Positions 1-9,206 of a DNA stretch of 64,000 bases are shown here, piece by piece. The notes beneath the pieces are model-generated. The model saw only the letters and a list, made by a program, of their open reading frames with translations, had not been told where the DNA came from and did no database searches. The DNA comes from an uncultured Duncaniella sp. GTDB lineage: Bacteria; Bacteroidota; Bacteroidia; Bacteroidales; Muribaculaceae. The stretch is from contig CAJTJG010000002.1 of assembly GCA_910576785.1 (NCBI GenBank), forward strand, positions 62,001 to 126,000, written 5' to 3'. Position numbers and translations under genes: made by a program. Positions within the stretch are counted from its first letter, which is position 1, and each line of letters starts with the position of its first letter.

Positions 1-1
1 T

Positions 2-1537
2 TTCGCCATGGAGTTCAGCCGTCCGTTCGACTCGTTCGAACTCATGGGCGATGACAAGCTGTATGGCCGTGCCGGATTCTCCACCGCTGACGGAGAGCGA
101 ATACTCGTCAAAGTGGCACTCTCGCCGGTATCCATCGAAGGAGCACTCTTCAATCTCAGGGCCGAATTGCCCGGTTGGGACTTCGATGCCACAGCCGGAC
201 GGGCCGATGAACTGTGGGAACGTGAGCTCTCCCGCATACGGGTGAAGACCACCGACGAGGAGGCCCGCAAGATATTCTACACATGCATGTACCACACCAT
301 GATAGCTCCGTCGGAATTCTGCGATGTAAACGGCGACTACCGTGGAGCCAACGGCGAAGTGGTAAAGGACGCCCCCTTCAAGTGCTACACCACCTACTCG
401 CTGTGGGACACCTACCGCGCCGCGATGCCTCTGCTGAGTATCACACAGCCGGAGAGATACCCCGACATGATAAACACCATGCTGGCAATATGCGACGAAC
501 AGGGACGCCTGCCGGTATGGCACCTGTGGGGGTGTGAGACCGACTGCATGGTGGGCAACCCTGCAATACCCGTAGTGGCCGAGGCCATTGTCAACAATAT
601 CCCCGGCGTAGACCGCACAAAAGCCTACAATGCCCTGCTCACCACTGCCATGAACCCCGGCAGAGGCAACGGCTTGAGAATGGAACTCGGATACATCCCG
701 TGCGACAAGTTCAAGGAAGCGATAGCCTACGACATGGAATATGCCCTGGCCGACGGCGCGATAGCCAAGGCCGCCCTCGTCATGGGCGACACCCTCAACC
801 ACATATACTTCACCGGACGCAGCCATTCCTACCGCAATTATTTCGATCCGGCCAGCGGATTCATGAGAGGACGGATGCATGACGGGGCATGGCGCACGCC
901 ATTCAACGAATTTGACACCTCCCACCGCTCCAACGACTACTGCGAGGGAAATGCATGGCAATACACATGGCTCGTGCCCCACGATGTGGAGGGGCTGCGC
1001 GAATGCTTCGGCTCCAACGCCCGTATGACCGAGAAACTCGACTCGCTCTTCACCATAAGCTCCGAACTGGCCGGTGAGGACATATCGCCCGACGTATCCG
1101 GATTCATCGGACAATACGCCCATGGCAATGAGCCAGGACATCACATAGTGTATCTCTACACCTATCTCGGCCAGCCCCACAAGACCGCCGACAAGGTGAG
1201 GGAAATACTATCCACGCTCTACACCACCGGACATGACGGTCTGGCCGGCAACGAAGATGTAGGACAGATGTCCGCATGGTACATACTCTCCTCTCTGGGC
1301 TTCTACGAGGTGGATCCAGGCAGCGGCGAATTCAGATTCGGAACACCGCTTTTCGATGAAGCCGAAATTGACGTGCCCGGCGGAACATTCCGCATCACCG
1401 CACAGGGCAATTCCGACCGCAACCGCTACATCAAGAGCATGACTCTCAACGGGAAGCCTTACCGCAAGCCCTATATCACATATGCCGATATCATGAAGGG
1501 GGGCGAGCTCAAAATAAAAATGACATCAAAGAAATAA
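2..1537 (+). CDS. GH92 alpha-mannosidase, C-terminal part (5' end outside window)
   Basis: The reading frame is open to the left edge, so the gene starts upstream; about 510 residues are visible of the roughly 750 usual for GH92. Family hallmarks are YSLWDTYRA, GNPAIPVVAEA, EGNAWQYTWLVPHD and GNEDVGQMSAWY followed by GSGEFRFGTPLF. GH92 enzymes are calcium-dependent exo-alpha-mannosidases whose catalytic acids lie in this (alpha/alpha)6 domain; the GNED acids belong to the conserved active-site cluster. It is the first visible gene of an operon with a ROK kinase 20 bp downstream and manA further on, which fits mannose release followed by phosphorylation and isomerisation. The linkage specificity (alpha-1,2, -1,3, -1,4 or -1,6) cannot be read from this fragment, and the signal peptide is out of view. 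Confidence 0.95.
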   Translation, partial: FAMEFSRPFDSFELMGDDKLYGRAGFSTADGERILVKVALSPVSIEGALFNLRAELPGWDFDATAGRADELWERELSRIRVKTTDEEARKIFYTCMYHTMIAPSEFCDVNGDYRGANGEVVKDAPFKCYTTYSLWDTYRAAMPLLSITQPERYPDMINTMLAICDEQGRLPVWHLWGCETDCMVGNPAIPVVAEAIVNNIPGVDRTKAYNALLTTAMNPGRGNGLRMELGYIPCDKFKEAIAYDMEYALADGAIAKAALVMGDTLNHIYFTGRSHSYRNYFDPASGFMRGRMHDGAWRTPFNEFDTSHRSNDYCEGNAWQYTWLVPHDVEGLRECFGSNARMTEKLDSLFTISSELAGEDISPDVSGFIGQYAHGNEPGHHIVYLYTYLGQPHKTADKVREILSTLYTTGHDGLAGNEDVGQMSAWYILSSLGFYEVDPGSGEFRFGTPLFDEAEIDVPGGTFRITAQGNSDRNRYIKSMTLNGKPYRKPYITYADIMKGGELKIKMTSKK

Positions 1538-1557
1538 ACCATAAACACCTGATACCA

Positions 1558-2664
1558 ATGTACAAGAACGACAATCGCATTGTAGCCACACTTGACGCCG
1601 GTGGCACCAATCTCGTATTCGGAGCCATGCGTGGCTGCGAATTCATCACCGACCCCATCACACTCCCCTCGCGTGCCGAGGATCTTGACCTCTGCCTCGC
1701 AACCATCGTGGAGGGCTTCACACGTATCTTCGACTCGCTTGACGAGAAACCCGTGGCCATAAGCTTCGCCTTCCCCGGCCCGGCCGACTACCGTGCCGGT
1801 ATCATCGGGGGATATCTGCCCAACTTCCCGTCATTCCGCGACGGCGTGGCTCTCGGGCCGTTCCTTCAGGAGAAATTCGGACTACCGGTGTTCATCAACA
1901 ATGACGGTGATCTCTATGCCTTCGGCGAGGCTACCGGCGGGGTGCTGCCGGAGATAAACCGCCGCATCAAGGCCCTCGGCGGCAAGAAAGAATACAAGAA
2001 TCTCATTGGCTTCACATTCGGCACCGGTCTCGGCATAGGAGCCGTGATAAACGGCCAGCTCAACACCGGCAACAACTCCTGTGTGGAGGTGTTCTGTCTG
2101 CGTCACCGCAACGAGCCAGGCATCATAGCCGAGGAGGGCTCGTCCATACGAGCCATACGCCGCGAGTATGGACGCCTGGCCGGATGTCCCGACCATGACC
2201 TCACACCCTACGACATTTTCCTCATAGCCGAGGGTAAGAAGGAGGGCAATGCCGAAGCCGCCATAAAAGCGTTCGAGACCTTCGGAGAGGTGACCGGTGA
2301 TGTCTTTGCCACTGCCGTCACACTCATGGACGCCATCGTGGTGGTGGGCGGCGGACTGACCGGCGCCATGAAGTACATCAAACCCGCCCTGCTCAAGGAG
2401 ATGCGCTCATCCATAGCCACACTCAAGGGTGAGAGCGTCAACCGTGTGCAGATGCGTGTGTTTGATCTTGACGACGAGATGGAATTCGCCGCATTTGTCA
2501 CCGGCGACTCCCGCGAGCTCCGCATACATGGCAGCGACAAGACCGTCAACTATGATCCGATGAAACGCACCGGCCTGGCCGTGAGCAAGATCGGCGCCTC
2601 AAAAGCCATCTCCATAGGTGCATATACATATGCTCTCTCACAGATTGACGCCACTGCCGAATGA
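1558..2664 (+). CDS. ROK-family sugar kinase (first of two paralogues)
   Basis: This 368-residue cytoplasmic protein starts with the ROK phosphate-binding motif LDAGGTN (residues about 13-19). It has the catalytic-base motif INNDGD with D116 as the likely proton acceptor, and glycine-rich segments FGTGLGIG and VVVGGGLTGA. The usual ROK zinc motif (GHxxxD followed by a CxCGxxGC cluster) is absent; its place holds a segment with NNSCVEVFC. Family knowledge suggests glucose, mannose or N-acetylhexosamine phosphorylation. Position between GH92 and manA makes mannose a sensible substrate, but that is inference. It overlaps the next gene by 4 bp. A paralogue at 52341-53438 is clearly similar along its whole length. 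Confidence 0.9.
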   Translation: MYKNDNRIVATLDAGGTNLVFGAMRGCEFITDPITLPSRAEDLDLCLATIVEGFTRIFDSLDEKPVAISFAFPGPADYRAGIIGGYLPNFPSFRDGVALGPFLQEKFGLPVFINNDGDLYAFGEATGGVLPEINRRIKALGGKKEYKNLIGFTFGTGLGIGAVINGQLNTGNNSCVEVFCLRHRNEPGIIAEEGSSIRAIRREYGRLAGCPDHDLTPYDIFLIAEGKKEGNAEAAIKAFETFGEVTGDVFATAVTLMDAIVVVGGGLTGAMKYIKPALLKEMRSSIATLKGESVNRVQMRVFDLDDEMEFAAFVTGDSRELRIHGSDKTVNYDPMKRTGLAVSKIGASKAISIGAYTYALSQIDATAE

Positions 2665-3590
2665 AACCGTTCATAAACCGACGCTTCATACTGGCTGTCA
2701 TCACATTGCTCCTGGCCCTCAATGCCGGGGCAATGACGATAGCCACCTATAATCTGCGCAATGCCAACGAGGGAGACTCCATCGATGGCAACGGCTGGGG
2801 ACAGCGCTACCCGTATATAGCACAGCTATGCCAGTTCCATGGGTTCGACATTTTCGGCACCCAGGAAGGTAAGCACCACCAGCTCCAGGACCTGAAAAAA
2901 GCCATGCCCGGGTATGACTACATAGGCATAGGACGCGATGACGGCAAGACCGCCGGAGAGCATTCGGCCATTTTCTACCGTACGGATCTCTTCGACCTCG
3001 TAGATCACGGTGACTTCTGGCTGTCCACCGACACCACACGCCCCAACCTCGGATGGGACGCCGCGTGCATACGCATATGTACATGGGGAAAATTCCGCGA
3101 GAAAGCCACAGGATTTACCTTCGTGTACTTCAATCTCCACATGGACCACGTAGGCACCGAGGCCCGCGCCGAGAGCGCCCGGCTCATACTTGACCGCATC
3201 AGGAACTTTCCCGACAAATGTCCGGTGGTGCTGTCGGGCGACTTCAACGTGGATCAGAACAGCGAGTCATATCTCCTGCTGCAAAATTCCGGACTGATGC
3301 GCGACGCCTACACCACAGCAGCCATGGTCTATGCCCCCAACGGGACATTCAACTCTTTCCGCCCCGACGCGTTCACCACCGAAAGGATAGACCATATATT
3401 CCTTTCGCCCGAGTTTGACGTGAGGAAATATGGAGTGCTGACGGACACCTACCGCTCGCGTCCCGATGATGCGGCCAAAGCCGACACCCGAGGCAACTTC
3501 CCCGACGATGTCAGCCTCGAACGCTACGAAGCCCGCACCCCCTCCGACCATTTTCCAGTAATGATAACGGTCAATACATCAGCAAGGTAA
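2661..3590 (+). CDS. Secreted endonuclease/exonuclease/phosphatase (EEP) family protein
   Basis: The 309-residue product has an N-terminal signal peptide (hydrophobic about residues 8-24, then a short mature start). EEP metal- and phosphate-binding motifs follow in order: TYNLRN, GTQEG, NLHMDHVG, SGDFNVD, ERIDHIF and TPSDHFPV. These supply the Asn, Glu, His, Asp and final His of a magnesium-dependent phosphodiesterase. The export signal and the place in a glycan operon argue against DNA repair and for cleavage of a phosphodiester or phosphate group on a glycan or lipid; the true substrate is unknown. It starts in an ATGA overlap with the ROK gene and shares 1 bp with the GH78 gene, so translation is probably coupled. 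Confidence 0.88.
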   Translation: MKPFINRRFILAVITLLLALNAGAMTIATYNLRNANEGDSIDGNGWGQRYPYIAQLCQFHGFDIFGTQEGKHHQLQDLKKAMPGYDYIGIGRDDGKTAGEHSAIFYRTDLFDLVDHGDFWLSTDTTRPNLGWDAACIRICTWGKFREKATGFTFVYFNLHMDHVGTEARAESARLILDRIRNFPDKCPVVLSGDFNVDQNSESYLLLQNSGLMRDAYTTAAMVYAPNGTFNSFRPDAFTTERIDHIFLSPEFDVRKYGVLTDTYRSRPDDAAKADTRGNFPDDVSLERYEARTPSDHFPVMITVNTSAR

Positions 3591-6130
3591 TGAAAAAGAT
3601 TGTTTTAGGTTCACTTATACTACTCGCATCCGCGGCCCGCACTGACGGAGCGGAGATAAATAACATGAGGTGCGAATATATCACCTCCCCAATGGGTGTT
3701 GATGTAAGGTATCCGAGATTGAGCTGGGAATTTGGCGGTGACAAAGATGAGACAAGCTCCGTGCGTGTGGAGCTTCATGACGCCGCCGGCCGACTCGTGT
3801 GGCGCCATGACACCACAGCCACCAACCGCATCACCTACACCGGACCACAGCTCTTACCACGCACATCCTACACATGGACTGTGGCTGCACTTGACCGAAA
3901 TGGCCACCGGAAAGCCTCTGCTACTGCAAAATTCGAGACCGGTATCACGTCAACCGACGACTGGAAAGGAACATGGATAAGCGATGGTGGCGGCGCGGAC
4001 ATCTGCGAGGCTCCGGTGTTCACAAAGGACTTCACAATAGATTCTCCGGTAAAAACCGGCAGGGTCTACGTCTCGGCTGCGGGATATTACGAAATGACCA
4101 TCAATGGCCACCGTGTGGGCAACCAGCGTATCGATCCCGGCTACACGGCCTACGACAAACGATCGCTCTACGCCGTGCATGATGTCACGCCCCTGTTGAA
4201 AAAAGGGCGAAACAGCATCAGCGTAACCCTCGGCAACGGATTTGCCAACCTGCAGAGCCGCGACGCGTGGGGGTATGAGAAAGCCCCATGGCGCGACCGT
4301 CCGCAATTCATATGCGAGGTGTGGTGCGGAGGAGTGCCCGTGGCTGTATCCGACACCACATGGACTGCTTCCACCGGCCCCATAAGATACAACAATCTAT
4401 ACAGCGGCGTACACCGCGACAACACCGCCACTATAACTGCCACCGGTCGCGCCGTTGAGAAATCGGCGAAGGCAGGGGCACTGCAATGGCAGTCCATGCC
4501 TCCGGTCAGGGAGACCTCACGCATACATGCCTCGCTCGTCAAGGAGCAGGGGGACACCCTGTTCGTCTATGATCTCGGCAAAAACATCGCAGGCGTGTGC
4601 GATATCACCCTGAAAGGCGCCAGGGATACCCGTGTACGCGTAAGCCATGGAGAGCTTCTCAAGGATGACGGACGCCTCGAGCAGGGCAATCTCGCCATAT
4701 ACTACCATCCGCTCAAGGAGGACGAGGCCTTCCAGACCGATGAATTCATTCTGGCAGGTGAAAAGGGCGGCGAGAATTTCATGCCCGACTTCACATACCA
4801 TGGTTTCAGATATGTGGAAGTCCGCTCCGACAAACCGGTGAAAATATCAAAACTCGATGGCGTGCAGCTGCGCACGGATATCCCCCGCATCGGTCAGTTC
4901 AGATGCTCGGACAGTCTGCTGAACCGCATCTACGACGCGGCGATGCTCTCCTACGAAGGGAGCATACACTCCATTCCCACCGACTGCCCGCAGAGGGAAA
5001 AGAACGGCTGGACAGCCGATGCACATGTGGCCATCGACCTCGCCCTGCTCAATTACGACGGCATAACACTCTACGAGAAGTGGATGCGCGACCATATGGA
5101 CAATCAGCTTGACAATGGCAACATATCAGGTATCATCCCCTCGGGTGGCTGGGGCTACGGCGACTCGCCGGGACCGGTGTGGGACGCGGGACTGTTCATA
5201 ATCCCGCTCGCACTTTACGACTACTACGGTGACATGAACACGATGAGGGATCTCTACCCCCACATGCTCCGCTACATGTCGTGGATCGAATCGCTCGAAC
5301 GCGAGGACGGCACCCTGGGCTGCGGCATCGGCGACTGGCTCCCCTACTCCACCACAACCCCCACCGACTTCACCTCCACACTCTATCACTACGCCGACTG
5401 CCGCATGATGGCGCGAATATGCCGTCTGCTCGGCAAGAAGGAGGAGGCAACCATCTATGACCGCAAGGCCGAACAGAAAAGGGACATAATCAACAATAAA
5501 TACTATGATCCTGAGAAGAAACTGTATGCCAACGGTTCGCAGGCCGCGCAGGGCATAGCCCTCTACTGGGATCTACCGCCCGAGGGAGATGCACAGGCCG
5601 TAGCCGCCAATCTCAACCGGATGGTGGAGGCCAACGGTTATGCCCTTGACTTCGGTCTGCTCGGCAGCAAGAGCGTGCTGCGCATGCTCACACGCTACGG
5701 CTATCCGCAGACCGCCTTCCGCATGGCCACACGCACCGAGGCCCCGGGGTGGGGATACTGGGTGGAGAAGTGCGGACAGACCACCCTGGCCGAGACGTGG
5801 GTTATGAGCCCCGAGTTTCGCGACGCATCTCTCAACCATGTGTTTTTCGGTGACATCGCCGCATGGATGACCAACGACATCGCCGGCCTGAACTTCGACC
5901 CTGAGGCTCCGGGATTCAAGAATGTCATCATACGGCCCACCTTCATGGATGGTCTTGATTTCGCCGAGGCATCCTATCACAGCGTCAACGGCCCCGTAAG
6001 ATGCGCCTGGCACAGAGAAGGCTCCGCCATACACCTTGATGTGGAGATACCCGAAGGTACGACTGCCACCGTTATCCTTCCCGATGGCCGCAAGGAATCC
6101 ACCGACAGAAGCAAACGTTACATAATCTGA
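3590..6130 (+). CDS. GH78 alpha-L-rhamnosidase
   Basis: This 846-residue secreted enzyme has a signal peptide of about 20 residues, an N-terminal fibronectin-like domain, the rhamnosidase N-domain (YYEMTINGHRVGNQRIDPGYT), a beta-sandwich, an (alpha/alpha)6 catalytic domain and a C-terminal beta-domain. The catalytic motif DCPQREKNGWTAD puts D465, E470 and D477 at the spacing of D567, E572 and D579 in Bacillus RhaB. E735 in LAETW, followed by SLNHVFFGDIAAW, is the likely partner acid. It should release terminal alpha-L-rhamnose. The start overlaps the previous stop by 1 bp. Combined with GH92 in one operon, the target may carry both mannose and rhamnose, or the enzymes may serve different branches. 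Confidence 0.94.
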   Translation: MKKIVLGSLILLASAARTDGAEINNMRCEYITSPMGVDVRYPRLSWEFGGDKDETSSVRVELHDAAGRLVWRHDTTATNRITYTGPQLLPRTSYTWTVAALDRNGHRKASATAKFETGITSTDDWKGTWISDGGGADICEAPVFTKDFTIDSPVKTGRVYVSAAGYYEMTINGHRVGNQRIDPGYTAYDKRSLYAVHDVTPLLKKGRNSISVTLGNGFANLQSRDAWGYEKAPWRDRPQFICEVWCGGVPVAVSDTTWTASTGPIRYNNLYSGVHRDNTATITATGRAVEKSAKAGALQWQSMPPVRETSRIHASLVKEQGDTLFVYDLGKNIAGVCDITLKGARDTRVRVSHGELLKDDGRLEQGNLAIYYHPLKEDEAFQTDEFILAGEKGGENFMPDFTYHGFRYVEVRSDKPVKISKLDGVQLRTDIPRIGQFRCSDSLLNRIYDAAMLSYEGSIHSIPTDCPQREKNGWTADAHVAIDLALLNYDGITLYEKWMRDHMDNQLDNGNISGIIPSGGWGYGDSPGPVWDAGLFIIPLALYDYYGDMNTMRDLYPHMLRYMSWIESLEREDGTLGCGIGDWLPYSTTTPTDFTSTLYHYADCRMMARICRLLGKKEEATIYDRKAEQKRDIINNKYYDPEKKLYANGSQAAQGIALYWDLPPEGDAQAVAANLNRMVEANGYALDFGLLGSKSVLRMLTRYGYPQTAFRMATRTEAPGWGYWVEKCGQTTLAETWVMSPEFRDASLNHVFFGDIAAWMTNDIAGLNFDPEAPGFKNVIIRPTFMDGLDFAEASYHSVNGPVRCAWHREGSAIHLDVEIPEGTTATVILPDGRKESTDRSKRYII

Positions 6131-6154
6131 CAATAACCATACAATATAACCGCA

Positions 6155-7132
6155 ATGGACAACATTATCAAAGCCCCCATTTCATTCCGCCCCTATCTCA
6201 AGACAGTGATATGGGGTGGCGACAAGATATGCGCCTACAAAGGTATCCCGCAGCCCGAACCTAACATCGGCGAGAGCTGGGAGATATCCGCTGTGCCCGG
6301 CCACGAATCGGTGGTGGAGGGGGGCGCATACGATGGCGATACCCTCACCTCACTGATAGACCGCTTCGGCCCGCAGCTGCTCGGCGACAGGGTGGCTGCA
6401 CGCTACGATGGCAAATTTCCTCTGCTGATAAAGATCATCGATGCGAGAGACAATCTCTCCGTGCAGGTACACCCCGATGACACTCTGGCCATGAAGCGCC
6501 ACAACAGCCTCGGCAAGACTGAGATGTGGTATATCATCGACTCCGATCCCGGATCGAAGATATACGCAGGACTGAGCCGCCAGCTCACACCAGAGCTCTA
6601 TGGCCGGATGGTGGCCGAGGGTACATTCGCCGACGCCCTGGCCGCGCACGACTCCGCCGCCGGCGATATCTTCTTCCTCCCCGCCGGACGAGTCCACGCC
6701 ATCGGTGCCGGCAATCTACTTGCCGAGATCCAGGAGTCAAGCGACATCACCTACCGCATATTCGACTACAACCGCCGCGATGCCGCAGGAAACACCCGCG
6801 AGCTCCACACCGAGCTTGCCAAGGACGCCATAGACTACACTGTGCGCGATGACTACAAGTCAGCACCCGCCGATCCCACGGTGAAGGATGCCGGGATAGT
6901 GAAATGCTCCCACTTCGACGTGCGCCGCATCCTGTCGTCCGACGGTGACGGCATGGAACTTCACACCGACCCATCGTCATTCACAGTCATCATGTGTCTG
7001 GATGGCGAGGCCACCGTCACAGCCCCCGAAGGCTCCGTGACACTGCGCAAGGGGCACTCGATACTTCTCCCCGCCACTGCCGGCACCGTAGAAATAAAAG
7101 GCACAGCCACACTCCTCACCGCCCAAGCGTGA
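6155..7132 (+). CDS. manA: Mannose-6-phosphate isomerase, class I
   Basis: The 325-residue protein matches short class I phosphomannose isomerases: IWGGDKICAYKG and GESWEISAVPG at the N-terminus, zinc-ligand motifs SVQVHPDD, KTEMWYII and PAGRVHAIGAG, and ESSDITYRIFDYNR with its active-site arginine. It interconverts mannose-6-phosphate and fructose-6-phosphate in the cytoplasm. It follows the rhamnosidase by 24 bp and ends the operon. With GH92 and the ROK kinase upstream it completes a route from released mannose into glycolysis. It converges with the minus-strand barrel gene at 7140; only 7 bp separate the two stops and no hairpin is visible there. Confidence 0.95.
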   Translation: MDNIIKAPISFRPYLKTVIWGGDKICAYKGIPQPEPNIGESWEISAVPGHESVVEGGAYDGDTLTSLIDRFGPQLLGDRVAARYDGKFPLLIKIIDARDNLSVQVHPDDTLAMKRHNSLGKTEMWYIIDSDPGSKIYAGLSRQLTPELYGRMVAEGTFADALAAHDSAAGDIFFLPAGRVHAIGAGNLLAEIQESSDITYRIFDYNRRDAAGNTRELHTELAKDAIDYTVRDDYKSAPADPTVKDAGIVKCSHFDVRRILSSDGDGMELHTDPSSFTVIMCLDGEATVTAPEGSVTLRKGHSILLPATAGTVEIKGTATLLTAQA

Positions 7133-7139
7133 CTTGGAG

Positions 7140-9206
7140 TCAGTCTCGGCCGGCCCTCACGCGCAGACCGTCATCGACCACAGTATTATTGTTGATCTGC
7201 GGTTGCTGGCGTGCCTTGCCACGCGAGAAGTACCACGAGGCCGTCAGTGTTACAAGATGGCTCATGGACGCAAGGTGAGTCCTGTTGTAATATCCGAAAT
7301 CACCCGCCACAGCCTCATTATAGCTGTAGCGCTCCACATGATTGAGACGTGCGCCCAACGAGAGCGTGCGTCTCTTCCACATTATGGACACGGAATACTG
7401 CGCACTCCTGCCGCTGTCATAATCTCCTGACCGGTCCTTGATACGCGAATTGGCCGAGAGCGAAGCCTGAAAACCGCGGTAGGCAAACGTGAGGTTTCCG
7501 CCGGCCCTCCAGTAGGAGAAATCAACACTGCGCGATAGAGTGGAATAATCAATGTTGTGAAACTCCACAAACGGGCTCACGGTGAGCCACGAAGTGGCCT
7601 GCCACTTCACCGACATGTTGACATCATGGCGCCACTCGTCGCCACACCGCCCCATGAAACTGTAGAACGTCGAACCGTCAACAGTGGAGATGACCGGCAT
7701 GAACGGGCGTGGATTGAACTGCGGCTGATACGTGAACTCGGCATACACCCTGCCGCTGCGCGGAGCATAGGAGAGTGTGACGCGCCCCTGGGTGCGCCAC
7801 GTGGCCTTAATGTACGGATTGCCTGTGACTATGAACCGGTTGTCGATATTATCTCCCGCCGATGAGAGTTCGGAAATACCCACTGTGGACTGATTGGCCG
7901 TCAGGCTTACCAGAAGCGACATAGGGCTCAGCTTGCCCGCTCCATGCATCTGGGCATAGACCGACAGGTAAGGGTATACCTGGGTGGAGCGTTTGCCGAG
8001 AGCCTGGCTGGAATTGACACTCAAACCCACCGACGGCGCTATCACATTACGGCTGCCGAAGAAGAAATTCATAGACCCATACACATATCCCACTGACATC
8101 GAGGGTGCAGTACGGCCATTGTCGGGCGTAAGCTGGGTGAGACGCGAATATTGGTACATTGCACCCACCGATGCTCGGCCGAGAGTGAGAATGCTGTTGA
8201 CATCCAGCCGATAATTGCGGTTTTTCTGCTTATTCAAGATATCATAGTCCATTTCGGGCACATCGCCTGTGCGGAACAGCCGGTTGTCGGCCCACGATCT
8301 CGAGAATGAATTCGACACATTGACGGACAGGGCCTTATCGCGTGCCATGATGTAATAATAGAACAGTCCGAGTGCAAACGAATGGCCGCGTGTGGAGAAG
8401 TCACGCAGACTGCTCCCGCCATACATATCCCCACCCGATATTATGATATCGTCCGCAGGACTCTTCTCCCGCCCGTCATGCCACGTCTGCGAGGCGCGGG
8501 CATTGAAAATATGGCGGCTGTTGAAGTACTGATACTCCGCCGAGAGCGTATTGTTATTGAACTTCCTCCTGCCATCATCACCCCATCTCAGCGAGGTGTC
8601 ACCGCCGGGGTATGCGAAAGCCGAGAGCGACTCCGCCGAGCCTGAATTGCGATAGGAATTATTGTATGTCACCTTCACCTGATTCAGCGAATCGGCATAC
8701 GTGAGGACAGCCATATTGTTGCCCCATGCAGTCGTGACAGCATCCATGGCATTCAGATAGCCCGAATAAAACCGGTCCACCCGGCGCTTCATCACCACAT
8801 TGACCACCGGGCCCTTGGTGAAACCCATATACTTGGGGGGAGCCACCGGATAATACTCCACATTCTTCACCTCATCGCCCTGATAGCCTCTGAGGTCATT
8901 GCCCGTGGAAGGGACACCGTTGATGAGTATGAACACCTCCTCATTCTTAAGATTCGTAAGAGAACTCGCCCCATAGGCATCCCTGAACCGCGACAATGAC
9001 GACACAGCATCAAGGGCATTGGTGCCGAAATTACGGTTCTTCCTGTCAAGAAACAAAACCACATGATTAGACTTGCCCACATAAGCATCACCCTTCACCT
9101 CCACCTCTCCGAGAGTGATCGAGTCGCCACTCTCCTGCCCCACGGCCCATACAGGCATAAACAGAAAGAGCATAGCAATAAAAAAGTCAACTTTTTTCAT
9201 AGGCAA
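7140..9206 (-). CDS. Outer-membrane beta-barrel protein of RiPP module 1 (TonB-dependent-like)
   Basis: This 688-residue protein has a signal peptide ending near AVGQ and a short extension, ITLGEVEVKGDAY, that reads like a TonB-dependent receptor start. A plug-like region follows (FILINGVPSTGNDLRGYQGDEVKNVEYYP), then a long series of amphipathic strands typical of the outer-membrane barrel family (OMP_b-brl_3). Unlike the two other barrels of the locus it lacks an N-terminal carboxypeptidase-regulatory Ig-like domain. Its start overlaps the end of the radical SAM gene by 20 bp (14 bp if the MKK start at 9200 is used), so it is the last, translationally coupled gene of module 1. It may export, take up or bind the modified peptide; the sequence does not decide which. 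Confidence 0.85.
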   Translation of the reverse strand: MPMKKVDFFIAMLFLFMPVWAVGQESGDSITLGEVEVKGDAYVGKSNHVVLFLDRKNRNFGTNALDAVSSLSRFRDAYGASSLTNLKNEEVFILINGVPSTGNDLRGYQGDEVKNVEYYPVAPPKYMGFTKGPVVNVVMKRRVDRFYSGYLNAMDAVTTAWGNNMAVLTYADSLNQVKVTYNNSYRNSGSAESLSAFAYPGGDTSLRWGDDGRRKFNNNTLSAEYQYFNSRHIFNARASQTWHDGREKSPADDIIISGGDMYGGSSLRDFSTRGHSFALGLFYYYIMARDKALSVNVSNSFSRSWADNRLFRTGDVPEMDYDILNKQKNRNYRLDVNSILTLGRASVGAMYQYSRLTQLTPDNGRTAPSMSVGYVYGSMNFFFGSRNVIAPSVGLSVNSSQALGKRSTQVYPYLSVYAQMHGAGKLSPMSLLVSLTANQSTVGISELSSAGDNIDNRFIVTGNPYIKATWRTQGRVTLSYAPRSGRVYAEFTYQPQFNPRPFMPVISTVDGSTFYSFMGRCGDEWRHDVNMSVKWQATSWLTVSPFVEFHNIDYSTLSRSVDFSYWRAGGNLTFAYRGFQASLSANSRIKDRSGDYDSGRSAQYSVSIMWKRRTLSLGARLNHVERYSYNEAVAGDFGYYNRTHLASMSHLVTLTASWYFSRGKARQQPQINNNTVVDDGLRVRAGRD

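Noticed and set aside
7133..7139. Terminator between manA and the convergent barrel gene
   Set aside because: Only 7 bp separate the stops and no stem was found; termination must occur inside the opposite genes.
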